From: Filimonas effusa
GTDB lineage: Bacteria > Bacteroidota > Bacteroidia > Chitinophagales > Chitinophagaceae
Assembly (NCBI RefSeq): GCF_004118675.1
Contig: NZ_SDHZ01000001.1
Coordinates: forward strand, 1,550,001-1,614,000
DNA: 64,000 nt
Direction of reading: 5' to 3'
Shown here: positions 1 through 9,260 of the stretch, piece by piece
Layout: each line of letters starts with the position of its first letter
How positions within the stretch are numbered: the first letter of the stretch is position 1
Translations under genes and position numbers: made by a program
The notes under the pieces: model-generated
The model's database searches: none
The model's input: the letters and a program-made list of their open reading frames with translations, nothing else
What the model was told of the DNA's origin: nothing

Positions 1-862
1 CTTTCTGAAGACCAATGCTCATAGCTTCGGATTCTTCAGGGTTGGGATAGGAAACGGTAGGGAAATTACCATCGGGCGTAGCCTGTTCGTCGACTATGGT
101 AACATTGGTAAAACCATAAGCTGCGAGAACCTGCGGCACCAGTTTAATGCCTGTTCCGTGAATAGGCGTATAAACAATTTTCAGGTCGTGCTGTTTGCTG
201 ATCACTTCGGGATAAACGCTGAGGCCTTTTACCATTTCGATATAGGCGTCATCGATGTCTTTACCGATAAGGGTGATGCGGTTTTCGCCACCGGAGAACT
301 TCACATCGGCAACGCTGCTGATGGCTTCTACTTCTTTGATCACATTTTTATCGTGCGGGGGCACCAGCTGACCGCCATCGTTCCAGTACGCTTTATACCC
401 GTTATATTCCTTAGGGTTATGTGAAGCGGTACAAACCACACCAGCCTGACATTGCAACGTACGGATCACAAAAGAAAGTTCAGGCGTAGGTCTGAGCGCT
501 TCAAAAAGAAATACCTGTATGCCGTTGGCAGCAAAGACGTTAGCTGTAGTTTCGGCAAAAAAGCGGCTGTTATTGCGGCTATCGTGTGCAATAGCAACTT
601 TTACAGGAGAATCGCCATAAGTTTTACGCAAATAGTTTGCAAAACCCTGAGTGGCCATGCCCACAGTATATTTATTCATACGGTTGGTACCAACGCCCAT
701 GATACCGCGAAGGCCTCCTGTACCGAATTCGAGGTTACGGTAAAAAGCATCGGCCAGCTCATCGGGGCTGCTTTGCTGTAAACGCTGAATTTCATCTTTA
801 GTAGCCTGGTCATAATTACCATTCAGCCACTCATTTACTTTTGCTGATATGTTTGCGTCCAT
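1..862 (-). CDS. Phosphoglucomutase/phosphomannomutase family protein (3' end outside window)
   Basis: Interconverts hexose 1- and 6-phosphates in the cytoplasm, feeding sugar-nucleotide or storage-glucan metabolism. The reading frame begins at the ATG complementary to 860-862 (MDANISAKVNEWL) and is still open at base 1, so only about the first 287 residues are seen. The phosphoserine loop TASHNP lies near residue 145, followed by a glycine-rich N-K-A-Y-W-N-D-G-G stretch typical of the long, PGM2-like mutases. An N-terminal G-T-G-G-L-R-G motif also fits this family. It lies 35 bases downstream of the phosphoribosyltransferase gene on the same strand and is probably co-transcribed with it. Whether glucose, mannose or both are the substrate cannot be decided from this fragment. 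Confidence 0.9.
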   Translation of the reverse strand, partial: MDANISAKVNEWLNGNYDQATKDEIQRLQQSSPDELADAFYRNLEFGTGGLRGIMGVGTNRMNKYTVGMATQGFANYLRKTYGDSPVKVAIAHDSRNNSRFFAETTANVFAANGIQVFLFEALRPTPELSFVIRTLQCQAGVVCTASHNPKEYNGYKAYWNDGGQLVPPHDKNVIKEVEAISSVADVKFSGGENRITLIGKDIDDAYIEMVKGLSVYPEVISKQHDLKIVYTPIHGTGIKLVPQVLAAYGFTNVTIVDEQATPDGNFPTVSYPNPEESEAMSIGLQK

Positions 863-897
863 ACGATATGATTGTTATTGATTTTTGCGTATCAGGG

Positions 898-1395
898 TTA
901 AAGGTAAGCGCCCAGCACTTCATTGTTTTCAACAACCACCTGGATATGATCCTGAAGTGTGGTTGCTACTGAAAGTCCGACATAATCGGCTTTCACCGGA
1001 AAATGTTTGTGCATACGTTCTACCAATACCAGCGTTTGTATTCTTTTCGGGAAAAATGCCAGTAAGGGTTTTAATGCATACATGAGCGTACTTCCTGTAT
1101 TGGTGACATCGTCGATAAGGATGACGTTTTTACCATTCAGGTCTACTTCTTCGTTCAAAGTAATGTTCAGCGGCTTATGTTTATCCAGGGTTACAGAAAG
1201 CACCTGGATGGGAGCGTTGATATATGGTTTAAGCATATTGCCTATTTTGCCGGCAATGACCATACCACTTTGCCTGATACCGATTAAAACGAGGGGCGCC
1301 TCATCTTCGCTAAGCTGCTCCGCAATTTCCAGGGCCATACGCTGCAGTTTTTGTTCTGCCGTAGCCTGGTTCAATAAATAATTTCTATCCGCCAT
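898..1395 (-). CDS. Phosphoribosyltransferase family protein (PyrR-like)
   Basis: A 165-residue type I phosphoribosyltransferase. The PRPP-binding loop VILIDDVTNTGST spans about residues 91-103, preceded by a conserved G-I-R-Q-S-G turn near residue 40. Size and motif layout resemble PyrR/hypoxanthine-type transferases, which move a ribosyl phosphate from PRPP to a base or act as a nucleotide-sensing RNA-binding regulator. The substrate cannot be told from sequence alone, and a pyrimidine role is only a resemblance. It is the first gene of a minus-strand pair with the phosphohexomutase downstream. No perfect TAnnTTTG promoter was found between it and the divergent Fe-S operon. Confidence 0.82.
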   Translation of the reverse strand: MADRNYLLNQATAEQKLQRMALEIAEQLSEDEAPLVLIGIRQSGMVIAGKIGNMLKPYINAPIQVLSVTLDKHKPLNITLNEEVDLNGKNVILIDDVTNTGSTLMYALKPLLAFFPKRIQTLVLVERMHKHFPVKADYVGLSVATTLQDHIQVVVENNEVLGAYL

Positions 1396-1505
1396 CGTGT
1401 GTATATTACGCTGAACAGCAATATTAAACTACAATTCACAATTGGCAAATTACATATCAGAAAGTTGCAGAAAATATTACCTTAGCGGCCATAACCAATG
1501 CCGGT

Positions 1506-2837
1506 ATGCGTATTATTGAGGAAACAGCTTTTATTATTATCCTGGTTGCAGCCATCGTCTTATTTACCAAAAAAGCACGGCAGATTTACCGGAATATACT
1601 TTTAGGCAGGGAGGTTTCCTGCAATGACCAGCCCGGAAAGCGCTGGAACAATGTGTTATTGCTGGCACTCGGGCAAAAGAAGATGTTCCGCAACCCGCTT
1701 GTGGGAGTATTGCATTTCATTGTATATGCCGGTTTCATTATCATCAATATCGAGGTGCTGGAAATATTGCTGGATGGCATCCTGGGCACGCATCGCCTGT
1801 TTTCTTCTCCGTTAGGTGTGGTTTACAGCTGGCTGATCAATTCTTTTGAATTACTGGCAGCGGGAGTAACCATAGGTTGCGCCATCTTCCTGGTACGCCG
1901 TAACATAGTTAAGGTAAAGCGACTGGTACATAGTGATCTGAAAGGCTGGCCCCGCAGCGACGCCAATTATATTCTTATCACGGAAATAGTACTGATGAGC
2001 CTGTTCCTGACCATGAATGCCACCGATACTATTTTGCAGGAACGTGGTTATGGTCATTATGGAGAACACCTGACCGGCAATTTCGTTATATCGGGCTGGT
2101 TACAGCCATTATTTACAGGGCTAAGCAGCAGTGCCCTGGTAGCCATTGAGCGCAGTTGCTGGTGGTTACATATCATTGGGATCCTTGCCTTTCTTAATTA
2201 TCTGCCTTATTCCAAACATCTGCATATAGTGCTGGCATTTCCCAATGCTTACTATGCGCCACTGGTTCCACAGGGCAAAATGAATAATATGCCTGAAATC
2301 CAGAAGGAAGTATTGTATGCCATGCAACCGGAGCTGGCTCCTGCCGGCGATGCCGCGCAGCCTGCACCACATAAGTTTGGCGCCAAAGATATTACGGACC
2401 TTACCTGGAAGAACCTTCTGGATGCCTATAGTTGTACAGAATGCGGCCGCTGTACGGCAGCCTGTCCGGCCAACATCACCGGCAAGAAGCTGAGTCCCCG
2501 TAAAATCATGATGGATACGCGCGACCGGGCGGAGGAAATAGGACGCATCATCAATAACAAAGGGCAGTTTGAAGAAGACGGCAAGGCGTTGTTGCACGAT
2601 TTTATAACAGCCGAAGAGCTCAGGGCCTGTACCAGTTGCCAGGCTTGCGTTCAGGCCTGTCCTGTAAGCATTTCTCCCCTGGACATCATTGTTCAGTTGC
2701 GCCGCTATATGGTGATGGAAGAAAGTAATGCGCCACAGGAATGGAATGGCATGTTCAGTAATATAGAAAACAACTTTGCCCCCTGGCAGTTCTCTCCCGA
2801 TGAAAGGGACAAATGGGTGGCGGAGATGGAATCATAA
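1506..2837 (+). CDS. Membrane-anchored 4Fe-4S dicluster (Fe-S)-binding oxidoreductase subunit
   Basis: A 443-residue protein whose first ~250 residues hold several hydrophobic helices, resembling a nitrate-reductase-gamma/HdrE-like cytochrome b anchor. A cytoplasmic ferredoxin-like domain follows. It has two complete cluster motifs: C310-T-E-C313-G-R-C316-x3-C320-P and C375-T-S-C378-Q-A-C381-x3-C385-P. It probably passes electrons between membrane quinone and the soluble CCG-domain protein encoded 29 bases downstream, as in heterodisulfide-reductase-like modules. The partner and physiological donor are unknown. It starts an operon with 2867-3649 and 3683-4195. A near-consensus -7 element (TACCTTAG, one mismatch) lies at 1478-1485. 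Other ORFs on both strands here are shadows. Confidence 0.88.
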   Translation: MRIIEETAFIIILVAAIVLFTKKARQIYRNILLGREVSCNDQPGKRWNNVLLLALGQKKMFRNPLVGVLHFIVYAGFIIINIEVLEILLDGILGTHRLFSSPLGVVYSWLINSFELLAAGVTIGCAIFLVRRNIVKVKRLVHSDLKGWPRSDANYILITEIVLMSLFLTMNATDTILQERGYGHYGEHLTGNFVISGWLQPLFTGLSSSALVAIERSCWWLHIIGILAFLNYLPYSKHLHIVLAFPNAYYAPLVPQGKMNNMPEIQKEVLYAMQPELAPAGDAAQPAPHKFGAKDITDLTWKNLLDAYSCTECGRCTAACPANITGKKLSPRKIMMDTRDRAEEIGRIINNKGQFEEDGKALLHDFITAEELRACTSCQACVQACPVSISPLDIIVQLRRYMVMEESNAPQEWNGMFSNIENNFAPWQFSPDERDKWVAEMES

Positions 2838-2866
2838 ACAGAAGAGAATTTTAAACAAAGAGAAAG

Positions 2867-3649
2867 ATGCATATAAAATCAATGGCTGAATATGCAGCCA
2901 GCGGAGAAACGCCTGATATTTTATTCTGGGTAGGTTGTGCGGGAAGTTTTGATCAGCGGGCACAGAAAATAACGAAGGCGTTTGCTACGATACTTGATAA
3001 AACCGGCATCAAATACGCCATACTGGGGAAAGAAGAAGCCTGTACAGGAGATCCTGCACGACGTGCAGGCAATGAGTTCCTGTTCCAGATGATGGCGTAC
3101 AATAACATTCAGATCCTGAACGGCTACGGTGTTAAAAAAATAGTTACTACCTGCCCGCATTGTTTCAATATACTCAAGAATGAATATCCTGAACTGGGAG
3201 GCACCTACGATGTTGTGCACCATACCACGCTGTTACAGGAATTAATTGATGAGGGCAAGATCCGTATAAAAGAAGGCGGCAGCTTTAAAGGCAAAAAAAT
3301 AACCTTCCACGACAGTTGTTACCTGGGCCGTGCCAACAATATTTACGAAGCTCCGCGAAAAGTATTGGAGGCGTTGGACGGGGAGCTGGTAGAAATGAAG
3401 CGCTGTGGCTCAAACGGCCTTTGCTGTGGAGCAGGCGGCGCCCAGATGTTCAAGGAAGACGAACCCGGCAACACCCGGATCAATATAGAACGTGCAGCCG
3501 AAGCCCTGGAAACAGGCGCTACCGTGGTAGCATCGGCCTGTCCTTTCTGCAACACCATGATGACCGACGGGATCAAAAGCAAAGAAAAAGAAGGTGATGT
3601 AGCCGTACTTGATGTTGCTGAATTGATCGCCTCCAGCATGGAGCAGTAA
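2867..3649 (+). CDS. CCG-domain (Fe-S)-binding protein, HdrB/GlpC/LutA-like
   Basis: A 260-residue cytoplasmic protein with two cysteine-rich CCG domains. The N-terminal half ends in T-T-C-P-H-C. The C-terminal half has H-D-S-C-Y-L-G-R, then G-L-C-C-G-A-G-G and A-C-P-F-C. This layout binds a non-cubane or [4Fe-4S] cluster in heterodisulfide reductase HdrB and in lactate/glycerol-3-phosphate oxidase subunits. With the membrane dicluster protein just upstream it forms a two-protein electron-transfer unit common in Bacteroidota. The start at 2867 (MHIKSMAEYAASGE) leaves a 29-base gap to the previous gene. The true redox substrate is not evident. No catalytic flavin subunit is encoded next to it, so it may serve an enzyme encoded elsewhere. 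Confidence 0.88.
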   Translation: MHIKSMAEYAASGETPDILFWVGCAGSFDQRAQKITKAFATILDKTGIKYAILGKEEACTGDPARRAGNEFLFQMMAYNNIQILNGYGVKKIVTTCPHCFNILKNEYPELGGTYDVVHHTTLLQELIDEGKIRIKEGGSFKGKKITFHDSCYLGRANNIYEAPRKVLEALDGELVEMKRCGSNGLCCGAGGAQMFKEDEPGNTRINIERAAEALETGATVVASACPFCNTMMTDGIKSKEKEGDVAVLDVAELIASSMEQ

Positions 3650-3682
3650 GGAAAATCGGTTTCAGCACATTAACTTTGCAAT

Positions 3683-4195
3683 ATGAACCTGAATTATTCC
3701 CATTTATTGCCGCAGGATTTTGATGCTTCTTCCCGGGTATGGATCTACCAGAGCAACCGTATGTTCTCTATTCCCGAAGCATTGGAAATTGAAGAGATGC
3801 TGAATGAATTTGTGAGTGGCTGGAATACGCATGGCAAGGCCAATAAAGGCTATGCAAACCTCCTCTTCGGCCAGTTTATTGTACTTATTGCCGACGAAAC
3901 GGCTGGCAACGTGAGCGGCTGCAGTACCGACAGCTCTGTAAGAGTGATGAAAGAAATAGAAAAAAGGTTCTCTGTGAACCTGTTCGACAGGCAATTACTC
4001 GCATTTGTGGTAAAAGACAAACTACAGTTACTGCCTTTACCACAGTTTGCGTACGCCGCATCGAATGGATTTATCACAGCCGACACCCTGTATTTCAATA
4101 ATACGGTAACAACGCTTGACGCACTGAAAAATAACTGGCTGGTTGCTGTTAAAAACAGCTGGCTGGCAGCACGTCTTCCCAAAGCAACCGTTTAA
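3683..4195 (+). CDS. Conserved protein of unknown function in the Fe-S redox operon
   Basis: A 170-residue soluble protein. It has no signal peptide, no transmembrane segment and no Walker A motif, so any ATPase label for such proteins would not be supported by this sequence. The N-terminal third (W-I-Y-Q-S-N-R-M-F) and the central F-I-V-L-I-A-D-E-T segment suggest an alpha/beta fold. A serine/threonine-rich stretch near residue 80 precedes a basic helix. It is the last gene of the operon with the two Fe-S proteins (33-base gap) and converges on the outer-membrane receptor gene with 12 bases between them. The position suggests an accessory or assembly role for the redox pair. This is inference only. 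Confidence 0.72.
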   Translation: MNLNYSHLLPQDFDASSRVWIYQSNRMFSIPEALEIEEMLNEFVSGWNTHGKANKGYANLLFGQFIVLIADETAGNVSGCSTDSSVRVMKEIEKRFSVNLFDRQLLAFVVKDKLQLLPLPQFAYAASNGFITADTLYFNNTVTTLDALKNNWLVAVKNSWLAARLPKATV

Positions 4196-4207
4196 TAATC
4201 AACGGGT

Positions 4208-6676
4208 CTAGCTTTTTTGCCTTACACGGTCAACCGCTGCTTTCATTTCTTTATCGCTGATCTTCCGTTGTACCATCTTATTCAGCTGGTAGGTGACGGT
4301 AAGTTTGAAATTCCGTGTGCGTGAAGCTCTAAAGCTTTCGAGGAAGAAGTTTGGCCCATAGGTAAATGTGGTATATTTCTGCGAAGCAAACGGATCTATC
4401 ACATTCAACTGCATGATCAGCCTTTTATCAAAGAATTTACGTTGTACGCCCAGGTTAAGCGATACATTGCTTCTTGCCCTGCCCTGCGGATCGGCAAAGC
4501 TGTTAAAGCGGGCATTGCCTTCGAAACGCAGCAGGCTTGTGGGAGTATAGTTATAATTCAGCGTTGAATAAAAAGAGCCTCCGTCGCGGTATTTATACAA
4601 CTCCTTCCCCATCTGATCATAAACATTGTAAGTATAGCCAACGCTGGTATTTATACGCAATTGCTTGCTGATGGTATACCCTCCCCATACGCTGGCTTCG
4701 TACTCTTTACGGTTGCTGATGTTACGGTAAGTTGTCTGGGTCTTACCATCGCCCACAAGGGTACGGATGGAGTTAAACACGTCTTTGATATTGTTAAATC
4801 CTGCCGAACCGTTGATGTAGTATTTACCTTTGATATAGCTGATATTCCAGTCGAAATTATCGGCGATAGAAGCATCCAGATAGGGATTACCAAAGCGGAT
4901 ATTATAAGGATCGCTATAATCGATACTGGGGTTCAACTGTCCTATGCCCGGTCTTCGGATAGCTGCACGATAAACCAATGAGGTATTCAGGGTTTTATCA
5001 AACTCTTTACGCACGGTAAAATTCGGCATCAGTTTCCAGTAACTATTACTCACGGCAGGTGTGTTGCCTTCTATGAAATTGAAATCAAGGCTGGTTTGTT
5101 CTGCCTGAACACCACTGATGATCTTCCATTTCGCCGGCAATGCTATCGTAAAACCGGCACGTACTGTAAAAATCTTCTGGTGAAAATAAAAGTCGTTACT
5201 CAAACCATCATTGGGCACCATTGTACCATCGGACTGGCGGAGAAATTCGGTCTCCAGCACATTATGCGTTTGGGCGCTGCTATAAGTGGCGCCGGTTGTG
5301 ATGGCTGAACCCTGGTTGAATACAGGGCGGTTGTAATCGATACGGATATTGTAATTATCACTGTTATTGAGCGTATGCTGCTCCTGCATTGAATCATTGC
5401 CATTGGGCGTGAAGTCGTTAAAATAAAAGCGCTGGAAATAGTTCCTGTTATTGTCGTTCCTGTTCAGGTTGGTTCCTATGATCACCCTTAATTTTTCAGC
5501 AGGGTTATCACCTTTGTACTGATAGGTAACTGTAACAGAATTATTATATCCCAGTCCATCCGTAGCACTGTTCCGGGTACTTAGCCTTGTAGTATCCAGG
5601 AACCTGTTCTTATTGGCATATGTTGTAAGGCTGTTATTATCGAAGCTATTCAGGTTACCCTGGTAAACACCGGAAAAGGAATGGTGTTTATCGAATTCAT
5701 AATCCAGTTGCAGGCGAAGATTGGGACGCAGGTTCTTATTCGTAAAACCTGCATCGGTATTCAGGTAGTTGGAAGAGTCGGCATAAATGTTTTCACGGCG
5801 CGAATAACTGTTGCCTTTCACCTGGCTGGCAGCAGTACCGGCAACGGCGGTAAAGGCAAGCTTTTTACTGCGGTACGAAACGTTGGCTGAAAGGTTACCC
5901 TCTCCCCTTGTGCCGCCGGCAAGAGTGATCCTTCCTATCCAGCCTATTTTGCCTTTTTTAGTAACAATATTAATGACGCCGCCTTGTTCGGTTGCATATT
6001 CGGGAGGTGGATTCATCATCAATTCTATTTTTTCCACCGAGCCTCCCGGCAAACTTTCCAGCAAATCCTGCAACTGGTCGCCACTTAATTCAACAGGTTT
6101 ATCGTCAATGAGGATCTTAGGCTCTTTGCCACGCAGTAAGATCTTACCTTCGGGATCGTTGCTTACGAGTGGCATGTTTTTGAGGATCTCGGAAGTGGAA
6201 GAGCCATCGCTGAGCGCACTCTGGCCAACATTATAAGTGATCTTGCCATCGGTATTTTCGATCAGCGGCTTTTCGGCATATACGATCACCTCTGCCAGCT
6301 GCGTGCCCGGCGCACTTATTTTAAGGTCGCCAAGATTAAAATCGTAACGTTCTTCACGCAGATGAATGCTATCGAGGATAAGCGGGTTGTAACCAATAGC
6401 GGTAATTTTCAGCCGGTAATAGCCTAATTCTATTTTATTGAACTCGAAAGCACCATTTTTATCGCTCACCACAGTTTTTTGCCTGTTGGTATCGGCCAGC
6501 TGCTGCAGCCTGATGGTCGCATACATAACCGCTTGTCCTGCCGGGGTATCGATAAGGTTGCCTACAATGAGGCCAAGACTATTTTTCTTAGAGATCTGGT
6601 TTACCGTATCCGGCTGCTGGGCATGAACAAGCAACACAAAAAGTGTAAAGGCAAGGGCAATAGCAATTTTTCTCAC
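4208..6676 (-). CDS. Outer-membrane TonB-linked beta-barrel protein with carboxypeptidase-like N-terminal domain
   Basis: An 822-residue outer-membrane protein. Residues 1-19 form a signal peptide ending at H-A-Q. Residues ~35-115 are a CarboxypepD-regulatory-like beta sandwich (G-A-F-E-F-N-K-I-E-L-G-Y-Y). A TonB plug follows at ~140-245, containing I-L-I-D-D-K-P-V and the E-K-I-E-L-M-M-N-P-P segment. The rest is an aromatic-rich beta barrel of the Bacteroidota OMP_b-brl_3 kind. No SusD partner is adjacent, so glycan uptake is less likely than siderophore, peptide or unknown cargo. It is the second gene after the DUF3078 barrel gene (14-base gap) and probably shares its promoter at 7677-7684. 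The 3' end converges on the plus-strand operon. Confidence 0.9.
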   Translation of the reverse strand: MRKIAIALAFTLFVLLVHAQQPDTVNQISKKNSLGLIVGNLIDTPAGQAVMYATIRLQQLADTNRQKTVVSDKNGAFEFNKIELGYYRLKITAIGYNPLILDSIHLREERYDFNLGDLKISAPGTQLAEVIVYAEKPLIENTDGKITYNVGQSALSDGSSTSEILKNMPLVSNDPEGKILLRGKEPKILIDDKPVELSGDQLQDLLESLPGGSVEKIELMMNPPPEYATEQGGVINIVTKKGKIGWIGRITLAGGTRGEGNLSANVSYRSKKLAFTAVAGTAASQVKGNSYSRRENIYADSSNYLNTDAGFTNKNLRPNLRLQLDYEFDKHHSFSGVYQGNLNSFDNNSLTTYANKNRFLDTTRLSTRNSATDGLGYNNSVTVTYQYKGDNPAEKLRVIIGTNLNRNDNNRNYFQRFYFNDFTPNGNDSMQEQHTLNNSDNYNIRIDYNRPVFNQGSAITTGATYSSAQTHNVLETEFLRQSDGTMVPNDGLSNDFYFHQKIFTVRAGFTIALPAKWKIISGVQAEQTSLDFNFIEGNTPAVSNSYWKLMPNFTVRKEFDKTLNTSLVYRAAIRRPGIGQLNPSIDYSDPYNIRFGNPYLDASIADNFDWNISYIKGKYYINGSAGFNNIKDVFNSIRTLVGDGKTQTTYRNISNRKEYEASVWGGYTISKQLRINTSVGYTYNVYDQMGKELYKYRDGGSFYSTLNYNYTPTSLLRFEGNARFNSFADPQGRARSNVSLNLGVQRKFFDKRLIMQLNVIDPFASQKYTTFTYGPNFFLESFRASRTRNFKLTVTYQLNKMVQRKISDKEMKAAVDRVRQKS

Positions 6677-6690
6677 TTACTGAATTGGTT

Positions 6691-7653
6691 TTATTGGGCC
6701 TGGTGCGTCACCTGAGCCAGTTTCATCTGGAAACCGATACCCAGCAGGCTTTTTACCTGTAAAGCCGGGCTATCCTTATCAGGACCAAACAGCTTTACAT
6801 CATCGTCATAGATCATATCCAGGTTGTAGCTGGCGGAAAGAAACCTGTTGATCTTAAAAGTCATGATGTTGGTAAAGTATACATCAACATTTCCGGGTTT
6901 ACTTTTATAATCGGAGAACAAGTCCATTCTTCCTTTATAGGTTACATTTTTACCCAAGGTCAACGAATAGTTGATGGTAGAAAAAGCACCCACCTGGTTA
7001 AAGATCCTTTGGCCTGCCGGCACCCCATATACCCCTTTGTCGGCCAATTTCCTGTTGGCTACAATGGTAGCACGGGAGGTGATCGGAGAAAGAAAGACTG
7101 AAAAATTGGGCAAAGGTTTATAATCCATACCCAAAGAAAATAAAAGATAGGCCGGAGACAGGAGTGTTGAAGATATTGTTCCAACATTATTAGCGTAGGT
7201 GTACCCGTCGAAAAACTGGGAACGGAAGTTAAACAAACCAGATACATAGTATTTCTGGGCGCTATCGACCTGGAAACCATATTTTGAAAGCAGGTCGAAC
7301 CTATCGTCATTTTTCCGGCTGCCCAGGCTGGTGGTTTGCATAATACCGAAGTTCATATCCAGGTTATTATCCCAGGTATGTCTTCCTTTTTTATAGAAAA
7401 CAAAGTAGTTGAAATAAGAATTGATCGCGAGTGTAAAATTATCACCGCCTGCCGCCCAGTTGCTGAGCGAGCCCTGTGAGGCATTAAGATTTACAAGCCC
7501 TCCCCGTTTCCAGTTCCAGTGGGCTGTATCATTTTCCTTTTTAATGGTTTTGTTGAAAACTTCGGTCGGGAGTGTCCGAACCGGCATATCCTGAGCGGAG
7601 CCGGCAAAAAGGAGGATAAAAAACAGGCAAAAAAGCGTCAAAAACTTCATCAT
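6691..7653 (-). CDS. DUF3078 outer-membrane beta-barrel protein
   Basis: About 320 residues from the chosen start ([12 protein letters not shown]), which gives a clean signal peptide ending at G-S-A-Q. A longer frame reaches 7731, but it would run through a perfect -7 promoter element and add 26 unrelated residues, so it is rejected. The mature part opens with [13 protein letters not shown] and S-N-W-A-A-G-G-D-N, hallmarks of the DUF3078 family. Amphipathic strands continue to the end, as expected for an outer-membrane barrel. The function of the family is unknown. The gene leads an operon with the TonB-linked barrel downstream and is divergent from miaB. Confidence 0.85.
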   Translation of the reverse strand: MMKFLTLFCLFFILLFAGSAQDMPVRTLPTEVFNKTIKKENDTAHWNWKRGGLVNLNASQGSLSNWAAGGDNFTLAINSYFNYFVFYKKGRHTWDNNLDMNFGIMQTTSLGSRKNDDRFDLLSKYGFQVDSAQKYYVSGLFNFRSQFFDGYTYANNVGTISSTLLSPAYLLFSLGMDYKPLPNFSVFLSPITSRATIVANRKLADKGVYGVPAGQRIFNQVGAFSTINYSLTLGKNVTYKGRMDLFSDYKSKPGNVDVYFTNIMTFKINRFLSASYNLDMIYDDDVKLFGPDKDSPALQVKSLLGIGFQMKLAQVTHQAQ

Positions 7654-7676
7654 GCGGGAATACCAGTCATTAAACG

Positions 7677-7684
7677 CAAATATA
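7677..7684 (-). promoter_or_regulatory. -7 promoter element for the DUF3078/TonB-barrel operon
   Basis: On the minus strand this reads TATATTTG, an exact match to the Bacteroidota -7 consensus TAnnTTTG, 23 bases before the start codon at 7653. No convincing -33 TTTG was found at the usual spacing. It supports the short start for the DUF3078 gene. Confidence 0.6.
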
Positions 7685-7746
7685 GTTTTTGGCGTACAGA
7701 AAAAACTGTTAAGGCTCTGCCAAACTGGCACATCGAATCTTTTGTT

Positions 7747-7754
7747 TATTTTTG
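7747..7754 (+). promoter_or_regulatory. -7 promoter element for miaB
   Basis: TATTTTTG matches TAnnTTTG exactly and ends 23 bases before the ATG at 7778. It lies inside the longer in-frame extension of miaB, which supports the internal start. Together with the element at 7677-7684 it makes a compact divergent promoter region of about 124 bases. Confidence 0.6.
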
Positions 7755-7777
7755 CCCTTCAAAAAAAGTCACGGGAA

Positions 7778-9220
7778 ATGGAAATGCTGAAAGTAGCAGA
7801 TAAAACGCATGATGAAAGCAGACAGGGAGAAGCCTTTGCACCTTTTGCAGTGGATCCTTCGTCTTATCACAAGCGGTTTTATATAGAAAGTTACGGGTGT
7901 GCTATGAATTTCAGCGACAGCGAGATTGTAGCTTCTATTTTACAGGGTGAAGGTTTTGGCGCCACCCGGAATTTTGAGGAAGCGGACCTTATTTTATTAA
8001 ATACCTGCTCGATCCGCGAAAAGGCGGAACAAACGGTACGTAAACGCCTGACCGAATTCAGGAAGATCAAGAAAAGCAAGCCCGGTATGCTGGTAGGCGT
8101 ACTCGGATGTATGGCGGAACGACTGAAAGCCAAATTATTAGAGGAAGAAAAACTGGTTGATATAGTAGTAGGCCCCGATGCTTACCGCAGTTTACCCGGA
8201 TTAATAGGAGAAGCGGAAACAGGCCAGAAAACGGTAAATGTTTTACTGAGCCGGGAAGAGACCTATGCCGATATTTCACCTGTAAGGCTGGAAAGCAATG
8301 GCATCAGCGCATTTGTATCTATCATGCGCGGCTGCAATAATATGTGCAGCTTTTGTGTGGTGCCGTTCACCAGGGGCCGTGAGCGCAGCCGCGACGCCCA
8401 GTCTATAGTAGCCGAAGTACAAGAGCTGTTTAACCAGGGGTTCCGTGAGGTTACATTGCTCGGTCAGAATGTTGACAGCTACCACTGGAGTCCCGAAAAT
8501 GAAGGGCATAACGGATGGGGAAAAGCAGTCACCTTTGCCAACCTCCTGGAGATGGTGGCGCAGGTGCATCCCGATATGCGGGTGCGCTTCAGCACTTCTC
8601 ATCCTAAAGACATCACAGAAGAGGTTTTAACAACAATGGCACGTTACGAGAACATCTGCAAATACATTCACCTGCCGGTTCAAAGCGGCAGTACGCGTGT
8701 ATTACAGCTCATGAACCGTACTTATACGCGCGAATGGTATATGGCTAAAGTAGACCAGATCATGCGTATCATGCCCGACTGTGCCCTCAGCTCCGATATT
8801 ATAGCAGGCTTTTGTACAGAAACGGAGGAAGAGCATAAGGATACACTGGATATTATGTCGTACAGCAAATACGATTTCAGTTATATGTTCATTTACAGTG
8901 AGCGCCCCGGCACGCTTGCAGCACGCCGTTATAAGGATGATATACCTGAAGAGGTGAAGAAACGCCGCTTACAGGAGATTGTTGATCTGCAGGGTGCACT
9001 GTCGTTAGCCAGCAATGAACGCGACCTGGGCAAAACATTTAAAGTGCTCATTGAAGGCGACAGTAAACGCAACCAGGAAGAATGGAAAGGACGTAACAGC
9101 CAGAATAAAGTGGTTGTTTTTCCGAAAGAAGAATATGCGTATCAGCCGGGCGATTATGTTTGGGTAACCATACACGACCGCACACAGGGTACCCTGATAG
9201 GAAGAATCAGTAAAGGTTAA
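7778..9220 (+). CDS. miaB: tRNA-2-methylthio-N6-isopentenyladenosine-37 synthase MiaB
   Basis: A radical-SAM methylthiotransferase that adds the methylthio group to i6A37 of tRNAs reading UNN codons. From the chosen ATG the protein has 480 residues, the usual MiaB length. The N-terminal UPF0004 domain carries the three auxiliary-cluster cysteines (Y-G-C-A-M-N, N-T-C-S-I-R, L-G-C-M-A-E). The radical SAM motif is C186-x3-C190-x2-C193 (CNNMCSFC), followed by the MiaB-type R-G-R-E-R-S-R. A TRAM domain closes the protein. The frame could extend upstream to 7652, but that overlaps the divergent gene and the promoter. It is followed after 40 bases by the sigma-54 activator and probably heads that operon. 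Confidence 0.96.
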   Translation: MEMLKVADKTHDESRQGEAFAPFAVDPSSYHKRFYIESYGCAMNFSDSEIVASILQGEGFGATRNFEEADLILLNTCSIREKAEQTVRKRLTEFRKIKKSKPGMLVGVLGCMAERLKAKLLEEEKLVDIVVGPDAYRSLPGLIGEAETGQKTVNVLLSREETYADISPVRLESNGISAFVSIMRGCNNMCSFCVVPFTRGRERSRDAQSIVAEVQELFNQGFREVTLLGQNVDSYHWSPENEGHNGWGKAVTFANLLEMVAQVHPDMRVRFSTSHPKDITEEVLTTMARYENICKYIHLPVQSGSTRVLQLMNRTYTREWYMAKVDQIMRIMPDCALSSDIIAGFCTETEEEHKDTLDIMSYSKYDFSYMFIYSERPGTLAARRYKDDIPEEVKKRRLQEIVDLQGALSLASNERDLGKTFKVLIEGDSKRNQEEWKGRNSQNKVVVFPKEEYAYQPGDYVWVTIHDRTQGTLIGRISKG

Positions 9221-9260
9221 AAATTCAAAAGCTGAAAGGCTTTGTTTTTAAATTTCAAGC

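Noticed and set aside
4208-7653. SusC/SusD-type polysaccharide utilisation locus
   Set aside because: The receptor is of the shorter OMP_b-brl_3 kind and the partner is a DUF3078 barrel. No SusD lipoprotein is present.
7652-7777. 42-residue N-terminal extension of MiaB
   Set aside because: It overlaps the divergent gene's start and contains the -7 promoter element. The internal ATG at 7778 gives the standard MiaB length.
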